A stretch of 64,000 nt of DNA from Paraconiothyrium sp. Pb-2020 (lineage: Eukaryota > Ascomycota > Dothideomycetes > Pleosporales > Didymosphaeriaceae), in the NCBI GenBank assembly GCA_022419385.1, contig JAJUBI010000005.1, positions 3,410,001 through 3,474,000 of the forward strand, read 5' to 3'. The notes beneath the pieces were generated by a model. The model ran no database searches. It saw nothing but the letters and a program-made list of their open reading frames with translations, and was not told where the DNA came from. Made by a program: the position numbers and the translations under genes. Of the stretch, positions 47,789 to 59,997 are shown piece by piece; within the stretch, counting starts at the first letter, position 1; the number at the start of each line of letters is the position of its first letter.

Positions 47789-48784
47789 CTTCGCAGTGTT
47801 GATGGAGCGCTGCGGCGGCACCGTCGTGTTTCGCTCACCGCGTGGACGGTTCGGTGGCGCCGCAGGTCCACGGTTCGGGTTAGCCGCGAGCAAAGTGCCT
47901 TCCCGCACGCCTGCCTATTGCGATGGCGCGTGCAAGCCTATCTTGATATCTTGATGTCGATAGTCTGGAGATAGCTTTGTGCTGTGACCTGCAGATGCAC
48001 CTTCGCTGCGCTCGCTCGCGCACTTTTGCCGTCTGCAGTGCCCTCCAGACCCTTCTCTCTACCCCTACGGCTGTGCAACCCAACGTTGCTCCCATGGCCA
48101 TCACCAAAAGCGTCTCAACCTATAAGATTGCTTGATTCGGGCACGATTGCTTTCCGAGGCTAGACTGGTGGGCCAAGATTAGGCGTAATATGCACGTCAC
48201 GTTCATCTCCATCCACATAACCTCGCCCAGGGTTGCATAGGGGCATTCTGAGGTAGACTCATCACTTGCTATGCACTCCGTCTGTAAAGAAGAATGTGCC
48301 GCCCGCGTCTTTGCAGGCATGCGCCATCGTATTAGTGTGGATCGAAATGTACCCCAGACATCCGTGCCCTCCACCAAAGCTGACGCCAAGGGTCCGCGCC
48401 GTATGGCAACGCTACTGTGGTAGCGTCGAGACTCGATAAGAGACGCCATGCCTTCTTTTCTCCAAAGAAATTATAATACAAAAAATTTCGTGACCAAGAC
48501 CGTCCTCCGGTATACGAGACTGTCATCCGCAATAGAATACAACCCGACCGGATCCCATACTGCTGTAATGTCGGCCTTGCCCAATGGTACTCAGAGCGCG
48601 CGCTGTGTTATCCCAGCATAGGCAACACAAACGTCGGCTTTGTGTGTCTAGGTCTGATCATCAACAAATCTTCTCGTGAAGACTTTACAGTAACGGAACC
48701 AGTCTTAGCCCTGCAGGAAGCTCACGACTGACCAAACGTTGTCCTTCCGCCGTCAGCATTGTGCAAGCCATTGCTTGTAACTTC
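47789..48784. other. Intergenic region
   Basis: This 996-bp stretch lies upstream of the kinase and downstream of the next minus-strand gene. No feature beyond the expected promoter and 3' UTR is supported. Confidence 0.45.
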
Positions 48785-51700
48785 TCACTTTGGCAGGCCT
48801 TGGTTGTAGCCATAGGACTGCTGATCATGCACCGAAGGGTAATTGTTCATCGGCTGCTGGTACCCTCCTCCATAAGCATTGGGGAACGGAGCACCCGCAG
48901 AATGATAAGGGTTGCCGATACTGGGAAACGCGTAGCTGCTATTCTCCCTGCTCTCGCGACTATAGGCTGGGCGGCCTAGCTGACTGTTGTTTCCGAAACG
49001 CCCAAAGCCAGGTGGACCTAGGGGCCCTGGAGGAGCAGCGGGGCTGTTGGGGTCGTAGAAGGGCGGGAAAGAGGTCTGCGAGCGCGAATTGACGAGCGAT
49101 TCCTTTGGCTACACGTCGAGGTCAGTAAAGGTGAGAGTGTCACGGCACAGGAGGTGCATACCTGGTTGGGAGAAGGATACACGACTGTAGATGCCTGGCT
49201 CTGGGATTGTAGATCCTGTACCGCTTTTTGGAGTTCCTTGATGCCATGGTCCATCGCGTTCATTTTCGCTGTTTGCGCAGTCAGAGGCTCTACGACCTCA
49301 GCCTTAATGAAGTCACGAAGTTTGTCCAGCTGAACGCTGAGATTGTGACTCTGGTTGCCGTTGTGATCGGCCTTCTCGCCGACAGAATTGATCTGCGACT
49401 TGATGTCATCAAATCGCTGCTCAACAGTGGTCCTGAGCTGCTCGTGCTTAAGCGATGCTGCCTCTCTGGCCTGATTGTTGCATTTTGACACCCAGTCATA
49501 TATAGACATGGCGATCACATCGATATGCTCGTTGGTCATGAAGAAGTGGTCGTGTAGGGCTATGCCGGCTCTCGGAGGAGGCGGTATAGGCGTAATAGGA
49601 AATGCGGATGGAGCCTGTCCTGTGTTGAGTATGGATACGTTGGTGGCGGGTTGTTGAGGGCCCATTGCGCCTTGAGGAGCCTGTGGAGTCCTGTGCAACG
49701 GACTAGGGACCGCGCTTGACGAGTCGTATCCGTGGAAGTCAGCCCTGCTAGGACTCACACCGCTCAGCATATCTGTAAGTTGCGAAGATGACTGCTCCGG
49801 TTGAAGGGGGCCATGTGTGAGGGCTGTCGCAGGTCCGTCATTGCGAGGGTTGATTCGCAGCTCCTCCATGATGCGCGCGGCAGGATCGGGCCTAGTAACG
49901 TTGTCGTATGTTCTGGGAGCAAGCACGGGAGGTGCACTTGCAGCGTTTGAAACCGACCTCGCTGTAGCAGAAAGTGGATCAATTTCGCTCAGGTCGCCCT
50001 GGAAGACAATTGGGATTGATCCACGCTGAGAAGATAGTCTGTGAGTGTCAGATCTCGGTCGATCGGCTGGCTGGAAGGGATCCTCGGTCTGCGCCATCAG
50101 TCAGTTGGAATTGTCAATCAAAGTCAGAACGGTAAGCGGAGGAACGGGAAGTTGTGCTCAAGTTGCCAAAGTAAAGGCAAGCACAGTAGCCACCTGAAGG
50201 GAAGGTGAAGGTGCAGCACCTGTCGCTTCTGCCGTGAAGGAAGGCACGACTGGTAACACTTACCTGCTGGGCCGCACGCCTGCGGACTGAAGTCTTGGGC
50301 GGCGAATAAACAGTAGGAAGAAGGTATTCCAGCTGCGGAGAACGTTGGCCAGGCGAGGTGCCCTCCGCTTGGGGTGCCCTGTGTTGGAGCCCGCCGCTGG
50401 TTGCAGTTATCGGGGTCGCTGGAGCACTGCGATGTTCAGCTCGCAAAGCAGAGAGCGGGGCTTTATCCAGTGACTTCAACGGAGCGCTATGGGTCGCCTC
50501 GTCCTCCTCTTCAGTTGTGTACGCAATGTCACCGTGGGCCGAGAATAGTGGTTCGCCTTCAATGAACTCAGGCTTGTCAGCAGTACCTGGAGGACAGTAT
50601 TTGCTAGGACTTGTACCACCTTCCGAAGGAATAGGATTCATCTCCGGGACGGAAGGAAGAAACAACTTCATGCCGCTGTCATGGAAGTCCTCCGGTTCCG
50701 TGTCTGGTGATGGCGGTTGAAGAAGCTGACTCATGGTGCGCGTCTGAGACAAGGCTTCTATAGCTCTAAAAGTCTCGAGGGTGCGAGTCTCGAGGGAGGG
50801 ATCAAACTCAGGGAATTGCCGAACATGCGGAGGTAGTGAATCTTTGCGCGGAGGAATGGGTGGAATCTCAACCTCCTTCGAGCCTGTCAGCGCTGCGAGT
50901 GTCTGCTCATGTGAGAAAACGGTCGCTTTCGCCGGAGACTTTGCCGGAGACGACCTGCGGCTTGTTCGACCCCTAGGCGACGATTGCACGGGGCTACGTC
51001 GACGACCGTGACGAGCGGGTTGATTGAATAGCTTCGAAGGAAGAGACTTGGATGTATCCGATCGTGTTACGGAAACTCCAGCTGCCATCTTTGCCAAGGG
51101 GGAGAATTTCCTGGTCTTCCCAGATGGACTCGTTCCCATCAATCTAGCCGCTTTCAGGGGCATGGGCGGTGTCGGTGCATTGCTTACGACGGGCCTTGAA
51201 GAGAACGGTATGCTCACGCCAAAGATCTTCTTCTTTGGGCTGCGAGTGACAACCTCCTTTTCGGAGTGCTTGCTCACTTGAGAGACCCTGCCCTGTCTCA
51301 GGTCGTTGATGCTCACATGGTCGCCCAGCACGGGTGCAGCGCCTTCCAATATTAGTGTGAACCTTCCATGCCATTCAGAATGACTTACCGTCCGGTGGTG
51401 TATCAGGCACTTGTCCCATCATCTTGAAGAGCTTGCGCTCCTTCTGTGCTTCGATCTCAGCCCTTGAAGTGGGTTCTTCGCGGAGGCCCAAGAATTGTCT
51501 CTGAGTGGCTGTGAAGCTAGGATAGTTTCGGTCATTATACCTAGATTGCACTGTTGGTTCCTGGCGGCTTTTCACGGACGCTGACTTCTGTGAGTGTCCT
51601 AACTTCCGCTGCGAGTTCGAGTGTGGGTCTCCTGAGCTTGAAGGGCCATCAGCAGTGGACGCTCCCCATTGTTGCTCACCGCCATAACCTGATGTGCTCG

Positions 51701-51875
51701 GGTGAGACACTGGTTGTTTTTGAGCGCTCTCTGCCCGCCTTCGCTGCTCTTCTTTGGCGGCCCGCTCAGCAATTGCGAAAGCATTGGGGCCTGGAACGAT
51801 CTGGCGTTGCGGATACGATCTAGGTATCTCAATGGGTGGGGGACGCTTCTTCTGCGTCTCATACGGTGACGCCAT
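48785..51875 (-). CDS. Large disordered hypothetical protein, 4 exons
   Basis: Exons are 51875-51389, 51342-50264, 50088-49162 and 49108-48785. The introns are 46, 175 and 53 nt, and all phases fit, giving 938 residues. Most of it is Ser/Pro-rich and disordered, with basic patches (HGRRRSPVQSSPRGRTSRR). The first exon contains a helix with RQFLGLREEPTSRAEIEAQK. The third exon holds an ordered part with DHFFMTNEHIDVIAMSIYDW followed by a coiled coil of about 100 residues (LRTTVEQRFDDIKSQINSV). The last exon is Gly/Pro/Tyr/Gln-rich. The 175-nt intron is long for this locus and contains an in-frame ATG just before its acceptor, so an internal start or retained intron is possible. Function unknown. 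Confidence 0.8.
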
Positions 51876-52563
51876 AGCTATTGCACATACAGATGTGCGT
51901 ACAACAGCAAAATTTGCAGCTCTATTTGTTAGTATTTGAAACCTAGCAGCAGAGGCGCGAATGAAGGGCGCTCACTCGAAGTTGATATCGGGAGGCCTCG
52001 GGCGCGAGGTTGAGATACACCACCACAAGAGCGGCAAAGCTAGGTTCTGCACAATAGAACAGGTGTTAGCAATTATCCAAAAGAATCGCAAGAGGGCGGA
52101 AGAGAGTGTCGCGGTGATGTTCGTAACGTTCGCGAAGTTGTTGTCTACTCCCGCAAGATACGCTGTCTTCACTAAACCACCAAACAGCCCTCGTCCAGGC
52201 AACCAACAACAAACGGCAGGCAGGTACGCGAGCGCGCGTACACACAGGTGCGACGGAAAACAATGGCTAGAAATGACATACGCATTTTCGTCCGAGGTGA
52301 AAGACGCCGCACTCTCACCTTACCTCGTCGAGTGCAACGGTCACCCGGCACGCATCATGTTAGACCTGCCCAGTAAGCTAAAATGTGATAGCGATAAAAG
52401 AAGCGATGTCTGAATATCTTGAATTGGAAGAAGGATAGGGTGCAAGTTCATAAATAAGAAAGAAACATCGCTACTCATTGGCTCCGGCCGCAAGGTATCC
52501 AAAATCACGCCAGGCCTTCAAAAAGATTGGTAGAGAATAGAAGTATCATCAACGGTTCATCTT
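51876..52563. other. Intergenic region
   Basis: This 688-bp stretch lies between two minus-strand genes. Frames on the plus strand here are without support. Confidence 0.45.
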
Positions 52564-53395
52564 CTAGAGGATAATGCACCCTTTGCCCTTCCTCCTTCCC
52601 TCTTTTTTGCCCCCCTCTTTCGTTGTAGGAGGCTCGAGCGCTGCCACGATAGCCTTCAGTGACATTAGCATATCAAGAACTGAAATGTCAGTTCAACGGG
52701 AAGCTCACCTCATCGAAAACGTCTTTCAGCTTATACTGCGTCAACGCAGAGCATTCCACATATTTGACCGCGCCCAGATCCTTTGCCATCTTTTCGCCAT
52801 CCTCCCGTCGTACAGGTTGCATCCGCTGTTTGGCGAGCTTCTCTTTGACTGATGCATCCTCTCTCAAATCTACCTGTGTGCCAACGATGAGGCACGGAAC
52901 ACCAGGGCAATGGTGATGTACCTCCGGAAACCACTTCTCTCGGACGTTCTCAAACGACGCTGGCGAGGTAACGGAGAAGCAGACGAGGAATACATCAGTC
53001 TGGGGGTATGATAGCGGACGCAATCGATCGTAATCTTCTTGACCGGCGGTATCGAACAGTCCCAAAGTGTACGGCTCATCACCGATCCTACCAACTCAAT
53101 CAGTCATTGCTCCACGATGGGGGGACTGCTTTCATGCGCCACTGTTGTATGCAGCAGGATGAGGGAGGATCGATTGCAGAATCTTGAGGGTGAGGCTCAC
53201 ATGACAGTAACGGCATAGTTGTCGAACACGGTAGGAACGTATTCCGAAGGGAACTTGTTGGTTGTGTAACTGATGAGGAGACATGTCTTGCCGACAGCAC
53301 CATCTCCAACGACGACACACCTAATCCGGTCAGTCAGTGATTATTGCTGCAGGCGGACTTTCCTCTAGGACGTACTTTATGGTTGCGACGACCAT
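52564..53395 (-). CDS. cdc42: Rho-family GTPase Cdc42
   Basis: Exons are 53395-53376, 53320-53201, 53087-52709 and 52653-52564. The introns (55, 113 and 55 nt) join to 202 residues. The G-domain is complete: P-loop GDGAVGKT, switch I TTNKFPSEYVPTVFDNYA, switch II DTAGQEDYDRLRPLSYPQT, GTQVDLRE and the CSALTQ box. The effector-loop and HHHCPGVPCLIVGTQ segments are Cdc42-specific rather than Rac or Rho. The tail is polybasic and ends CIIL, a CaaX box with terminal Leu that predicts geranylgeranylation. The hypervariable region (KEGGKKEGRRKGKG) is longer than in most fungal Cdc42 proteins of about 190-195 residues. It controls polarity and hyphal tip growth at the plasma membrane. Confidence 0.95.
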
Positions 53396-54929
53396 GTTGT
53401 GAGAGGGGGGCTGTGCTGTGGGAGAATGTCGGTAGGAGTGTGTCAGGCGGCAGCTGTGGGAGGATGGCTACGGTCGCGTGCGAGGGTAATAGAAGATGCT
53501 GGGTAATAATTCGGCGGCTGCAAAGGCTACGGGTTGGCTATCCAAACGAGGGGTGTGGTGGGCGAGGGCGCCTGGTGCGAAACAGTCAGTATTGGTCACG
53601 CCGCACAGCAACGGGTGGCGTTGGCGAACAGCGGCAGCATACCTGTGAGTCTTTCCAGGACCACAAAGTGCGCGTGCTACGTAAGTTTGTAGTCTTGAAA
53701 CTCGCAATGTCGGAAGAGTCGCGGTTTCAAAGCGGCTGCCGAGGGCGTTTGGAACAAGGAAGCGGGCGAGGCGGTGCCAACAACGTGACGCGGCGATCGA
53801 CCGGAGTGCCGATATGGAAGCTGAAGGAGTACTTTTCGGGATTCGCGCTGGACAGGGCTTGCCTTGTCGCTGCGAGGCGCAGAGAGTGAACGATTGAGAG
53901 CTGCAGTACAGCGGAGGTCGAGCCAAGCAAGATGCACGGCCGCTGAGGCTTCGGCGGGACCCTAGCCTGATGTGCGCGCTTCATAAATCGCATCCTCCCC
54001 GCGTGCCTCCTCATCTTACGCGTACCAGCAAGCACCATGGCAGCTACGGCCAGCTGCTACCCGTTTTTCTAGTGCGACGAGCTGCACGAGTTCAAGAAAA
54101 CACGGAAGTAGCAGGCAAAGTCGAGTACCACGCATATGTATGCACATAGTACAATGTATAAGTGTCCGTGCATGGCATACCGAAAGAGAAACGAACAACC
54201 TGTGGCTGATGCTCCAACTTGAAGACGAACAAACTACCGCGTGTGTGACAGCTCGGGCTGTCTGAAGCTGGAAGTCGGATGCTGTGATGGACGTCTGAGC
54301 GTGGGACGATTCGTATTACTGGCGTTACACCGCGGCGTCTGGCAATTTCAAGAGGCCTGGGGCGTCCTGGCTGCGTGATATGCGTGCGCATACGATGCAT
54401 TCGACAGCCTGCTCCTTTGTACACGAGCACATCAACGATCCACGTCCTCGATGCTACCTTGCCGCTCAAACGCCCTAATCCATCGAAGCTACGGAACAGC
54501 GACTGCGTGCAGCTGGCATCCGAAAATTGTGAAAAGGGACTTCTGCTAACGCACGAGCAGTTGTGAATTGGCCAACTTAGTTTAGGTTCCAGACCCTGAT
54601 TGCCAGCACGGCTCATCAGGCCCACGCCTCAGCCATCGCCTTCCGCGGCGCACCTGCACGTCTCGACAACCCCAAAGCATCTTGCAGCAACCTACGTGGA
54701 AAGCACCATGCAGGGTTTCTACGTCTAACTTCGTGACAATACCGTCAGGTTCGCTGTCCGCTCGCAGAGAGGGCTCGGTTCGGAGCTTCTTTCCACCTAG
54801 TGGCTTGGCATTGGAGCTCATGCTTTCCTATCGGCTAGCTGCTCGATCCCAAGGAATTCCCATCGCGTCAATACGAAATGATAGACAATCCGTGCCATTG
54901 ACGAAGATTTGAAATACCTTCGCGCCGTT
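53396..54929. other. Gene-free divergent region
   Basis: This 1.53-kb stretch separates cdc42 (minus) from the Zn2Cys6 gene (plus). Frames of up to 177 codons exist, but start at non-ATG codons and show no domain. It should include both promoters. Confidence 0.45.
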
Positions 54930-56388
54930 ATGGACGATCTTGAGGATGAACTCGATCTCCGCTATCACCGCGCTTTGAAGCCCGACGTCTACTACCGCTG
55001 CCCATCCTCGGAGGTAACAAGTCCTCCCGTTATGCATGCAGTCGTGGCTAAGTCCATTTCAATATAGTCCTTGGATGGCGCTCTACGTAACGAGCTTGAG
55101 AAGAACGCAGCTAGTCTGATTCCCGTGGACATTGTAACCGAGTTTGTCTTCGGCAAAGCATCCACAATAACAGTGCCTGTGACGCAGCAGCCACACCTTG
55201 ATACCCTGTTCGAACCGGCCGATTACCCCCAAAGCATCACTGTCGAACATGCACTCTGTTATGGAATTGAGGGCAAGGAGAGGCTCAAATTACAAAGGGC
55301 CATTGCTCGGTACGGTCACGTGCATCGTTCTTTGTTAACATCCATTGACTGTTATGCAGCTGCTTTATCGAGACGATCCAGACAATCGACGGATTCGAAT
55401 ACGCCGAGCGTCAAGCCTGGAATAAAGAGGGATCCGACGGTGTGAGGTTCAAATACGTCTGCCTGGACAGTCTCCAGAATCGTGACCGGAAGAGCAACGG
55501 AAAGAAGAAGAAGACCAGTCCAGAAAACGTTGATAGCAGCAATATTCAGGAGACGACAAATGGGTCAAGTGTACCGACATACGACTGTGGCGGTGCGATA
55601 CACGTAAGATTTTCGACAAAGCGTGAGGCTGTCAATGTGATGTACGTCCACAATCCGATACATCGAGATGTTGAGAGCCGTCCAGCAGATCACGATAGGT
55701 AATTTTTGTTTCCTTAGGCTTAGAGATGGTGGGCAGAAAGACATTTCGCACGATCTGAACTACTCTCCTATGACGACCGAATTCGACCCGTAAGCTCGAC
55801 GCCAAGCTAATGTTCACACCCAGTCAATTACATGAAACTCTATCGAACAACGGCTCAATCGCCAACGGCACGCAAAACGGTGCCAAGCCAAAGAAGCGGA
55901 AAAAGAGCAAGAACGATCATCATATGGAGGCGGACTCTGCGTTTCACGATCTAGGGTTTGACATTTCTGCGTCTCCCGAAGCCTCAAAAGTCTCTGCGGA
56001 AAAGAAACGAAAGAAGGACGCAGCTCAACCAGACGCAAGCGGGTCTGCTGCAAAAAAGAAAACGAAATCCAAGCAAGCGAAGTCACCCTCAAAAGCGCAT
56101 CGAAAGGCTCCAGTGGGAGACAAAACCCCAGAGCCTGTGCAGCCCGTCAAAGGCAGATGCCTTCGTTGCCGCGAGAAAGGTATAAAGTGCAATGAAGCGA
56201 AGCCCACCTGCAACCAGTGCCTCAGGGGACTATGGACGTGTCAATATGAGGCAACGGGTCCGAGAAAACGCTCGAAGAACGGGTGTCTCAATTGTCGGTC
56301 AAGGAAACGCAAGTGCACAGAAGAGAGGCCATCGTGTGCTTATTGCCTGAAAGTCGATGACGATTGTATGTACGGAGAATATGCGTGA
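54930..56388 (+). CDS. Putative regulator with two tandem Zn2Cys6 clusters
   Basis: Exons are 54930-55013, 55068-55309, 55360-55698 and 55824-56388, with introns of 54, 50 and 125 nt, giving 409 residues. The N-terminal 230 residues include RYHRALKPDVYYRCPSSE and GGAIHVRFSTKREAVNVMYV followed by HNPIHRD, an unassigned domain. A Lys-rich disordered part follows. Two complete Zn2Cys6 clusters then lie at residues 334-361 (CLRCREKGIKC ... CNQC ... C) and 376-403 (CLNCRSRKRKC ... CAYC ... C). Single N-terminal Zn2Cys6 clusters are the fungal norm; a C-terminal pair is unusual. The 125-nt intron is the only size-plausible way to join the third and fourth exons. Extra 3' exons cannot be excluded. 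Probably nuclear and DNA-binding. Confidence 0.75.
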
Positions 56389-57311
56389 GCTATTCCGCGC
56401 TCCAGCCATCGAAACACCGACCATCCCGAAGTCGACATACTTACCACGCCTCATTTGTGTTGAGAACAGGGTATCCAGTTCAGCGTTGTCATCAGGCATG
56501 GTAAGTGTTGATAAACATGCGTACGTTCACACGACTAATGCTGAAGTAGAATGATGTCTTTATCTGCGCCTAATTTTCTTCCATCAAGATCAATGTTGGC
56601 CTATTACGAGAATCCATTTGGAGGCTGGCCCTTGAAGGAAGACAAGTATAAGTAAGACAGATGAGTTCCTAGTTTCAGCTTCACGGGACTCTGGTTTTAC
56701 TTTGGCATACTCAAACATCAGCCTTGTGCTAGTCTCAGTGGCCACACAACCCCAGCTCCGCATTGGATCGATAGAATGTGCATGTGCGGGAAGCGGCAGA
56801 AACATCAGATTTGTCGCTTGATCCTGCATAGTTTAGCGGGAATATCAAGCGGCGACACAACGCATGCTAATGAAGAACAATCTTACTATTACTCAGTCCC
56901 TGAACTGGTGACGATGTTCATTCGTCCTCAATACAGTATGTTCAGATGACGTCTCTTAGCCGTCGATCGTATATATACCGACCCCTGTCAACCAAAGAAA
57001 TCCTGGAGCATCGGGCCGCCACAAGCTTAAATCCATACGAGGCTTCAATATACCCAGCCAGCGACTACCATCATCGTAATATAGCTAATACTCAGCACCA
57101 CAAATAGTTTCTTAGAGATTTGAGCCGCTCAGCATATGGTCACTCAGGTTTCGGTTTTGGCCAAGGGGGGCCAATTGTTCCGTGCAATAATGTCGGTGTG
57201 TGGACCTCCGCTCTTGAGTAACCGGTTGGTACTTAAAGTGTTGAGCCCCATGGCGCACTTGCAGTTGTGTGCGAATTCGACTCTGAAGGGTCTCGACTTT
57301 GCTTACATACA
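56389..57311. other. Intergenic region with TATA box of the GH3 gene
   Basis: This 923-bp stretch precedes the beta-glucosidase. TATATATA at 56970-56977 is a plausible core promoter element 335 bp before the ATG. Splice-like signals just after the regulator stop (GTGAGC at 56387, a GTAAGT...CTAATG...GTAG block at 56501-56549) could mark small alternative 3' exons. Confidence 0.4.
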
Positions 57312-59875
57312 ATGCGCGGGTCTTTGATTCCTTTGCTGGCCTTGACTGCAGTATCGCGAGTTTCTGGTGCGGCGCGCTTTGCTTTACGATCGGGCATTTA
57401 TCCTGTACTAACACTCAAGTAGCTCTGCCATCTGATCAACCATCAAAACGAGCAACCATCAGCTGGGACGATGCATACGCGAAGGCGACGACCGCTGTTG
57501 CCAAGCTCTCTCTAAGCGACAAGGTCGGAATAGTCAGCGGCACCGGTTGGCAAGCTGGTAATTGTGTTGGCAACACGAAAGCAGCTGGTTCGATCGGATA
57601 CCCATCACTTTGTCTCCAAGGTAAAGCGTACTATCGGTGAAGTGACTGAAATAGATCTTACATGATGGACCAGATGGCCCTCTCGGTGTCCGTTACATCA
57701 ATGGCGCCACCTCCTTCGCAGCTGGTATCCATGCAGCATCAACCTGGGACGTCGATCTGATTCGTGAACGTGGAACTTTCCTGGGACAAGAGGCGAAGCA
57801 GCTCGGTATCCATGTACAGCTCGGTCCTGTCGCTGGACCGATGGGCAAGATTCCGACCGGTGGACGAAACTGGGAAGGCTTCGGTGCTGATCCCTATCTT
57901 GTCGGAATCGCAATGAAAGAGACGATCCAGGGAATGCAAGAGGCTGGCGTACAAGCTTGCGCGAAACACTACATTGGTAATGAGCAGGAGAGAAATCGTG
58001 AGAGCATGAGCAGCGCGATTCCGGACAGGATTATGCATGAACTCTATCTGTGGCCGTTCGCAGACTCGGTGCAGGCTGGCGTGGCAAGCGTAATGTGCTC
58101 GTGAGTACAGATGACACGATCATCAGTGCCGGAGGTCCTAACATCAATCTAGCTACAATAAGATCAACGGCACGTACGCCTGCGAGAATGGAGGAATCAT
58201 GAATAAGCTGCTGAAGGACGAGCTCGGTTTCAAGGGTTATTTCATGTCAGATTGGAACGCCCAACACACGACGGCCGGCAGTGCCAACGGAGGACTAGAT
58301 ATGACCATGCCTGGAAGTGATTTCAACAAAGGCAGCGTTCTTTGGGGCCCAGGTGAGCGACCCATTTCTGTTGTTTGCCTTTCAAGAAACTGACACCGGT
58401 AAAGCACTCCAATCTGCAGTCTCAGGTGGGCAAGTTCAGCAATCTAGGGTTGATGACATGGTCAAGCGCATCCTAGCAGCGTGGTACAAAGTTGGGCAGG
58501 ACAAAGGATATCCTACTGCGACTTTTAACTCATGGAAGATCGGAAATTATAACGTCGGCGGCAACCACAAGGATAATGTGCGGAAAATGGCGCGTGATGG
58601 CATCGTCTTGTTGAAGAACACGGACAATGCGTTGCCGTTAAAGAAGCCCAAGAGCATCGCTGTGATCGGCAGCGACTCGATTGTAGCGCCGAAGGGTGCG
58701 AACGCATGGTAATGTAAATGTCGTCCTATGATTCAATCTCAAGCTAAATAGCAACAGTGCCGATCGTGGATGCAATGATGGCACTCTTGCCGTAGGATGG
58801 GGAAGTGGAGCCGTAGAATTTCCTTACCTTATTGCACCCCTAGATGCTATCAAAACGCAAGCCCAGAAAGACGGTACCACTATCACCACGTCGACGACCG
58901 ACAATGCACAGCAAGGCGCTTCGGCTGCCCAGAACGCTGAGGTGGCGATTGTGCATATCAATTCCGATTCTGGAGAAGGGTACATTACTGTGGAAGGGAA
59001 TGTTGGCGATAGGAAAGATCTCAACCCGTGGCACAACGGCAACGACCTCGTGAAAGCTGTTGCAGCTGTCAACAAGAAGACTGTTGTTGTCATTCACAGT
59101 GTTGGACCCCTAATCCTCGAGCCATACATCGACACCCCGAACGTCGTGGCTGTGGTCTGGGCTGGACTGCCAGGTCAGCCTAAATCCATTGCACCTCAGG
59201 CGTAGTACTGACTTTTAGCAGGCCAAGAGTCAGGTAACGGCCTGGTCGACATTCTCTACGGTGCCACATCCCCTAGTGGCAAACTGCCTTACACAATTGC
59301 AAAGCAGGCTTCGGACTACGGCACCGCTATAACGAGCGGTGACGATGCGTCATGGGATCTGTTCATCGACTACCGCAGGTTTGACAAGAACAACATCACG
59401 CCACGTTTCGAGTTCGGATTTGGTCTCTGTATGTTCTCCTCTCCAGCATCTGAACAACGCTCTCTAATTCTCAATAGCGTACACGAATTTCACATACGAC
59501 GCCCTCGCCATCACTGGTACCCCGACCGCCGGCCCCGCCACAGGCGCCAAAGCTCCCGGCGGTCCAGCCGACCTCTTCGAGACCGTCGCAACCGTCACCG
59601 CAAAGATCACCAATAGCGGAGGAGTTGCCGGCGCCGAGGTACCGCAGCTTTACATCGGATATCCCGCAAGCGCGGGCGCACCGCCGAAGCAGCTTAGAGG
59701 CTTCAACAAAATTAATTTGGCTGTTGGAGCGAGCGGCACGGCGACATTCAGTTTGAGGCGGAGAGATCTGAGTGTATGGGATGGGGGACAGTGGGTGGTG
59801 CCGAAAGGCGAGTTTGAGGTGTTTGTGGGGAGCAGTTCGAGGGATGTTAGGTTGACAGGAAAGATTACTGTCTAG
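57312..59875 (+). CDS. Secreted GH3 beta-glucosidase
   Basis: Eight exons: 57312-57366, 57423-57620, 57674-58100, 58153-58352, 58405-58708, 58752-59173, 59222-59428 and 59478-59875. Seven short introns (43-56 nt) fit phase and give 736 residues. The first intron uses a GTGCGG donor, which completes a signal peptide (MRGSLIPLLALTAVSRVSA). The GH3 N-domain contains GPLGVRYINGATSF, AKHYIGNEQERNRE and the nucleophile Asp260 in GYFMSDWNAQH. The second domain has NALPLKKPKSIAVIGSDS and GCNDGTLAVGWGSGAVEFPY. A fibronectin-III-like domain closes the protein (GAEVPQLYIGYPASAGAPPK). It should release glucose from cellobiose or aryl-glucosides outside the cell. It is convergent with the repeat-peptide precursor, only 122 bp away. 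Confidence 0.95.
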
Positions 59876-59997
59876 ATTGAGATGGCAGGGTAGGGCAGAA
59901 TATTCGGGAGTGGATAAGGAATGAATATTCTTCGGGTTACTAGGTTCATACCAACGGCTTGCCCTTCCTCTTCTCGACATACCCTCTTCCACTTTGC

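Noticed and set aside
54092..54625. 177-codon minus-strand frame
   Set aside because: The start is GTG, and composition and content look like non-coding DNA between divergent genes.
55699..55723. Intron of 19 or 25 nt in the double Zn2Cys6 gene
   Set aside because: Too short for spliceosomal removal; a 125-nt intron ending at 55823 has the same phase and good signals.
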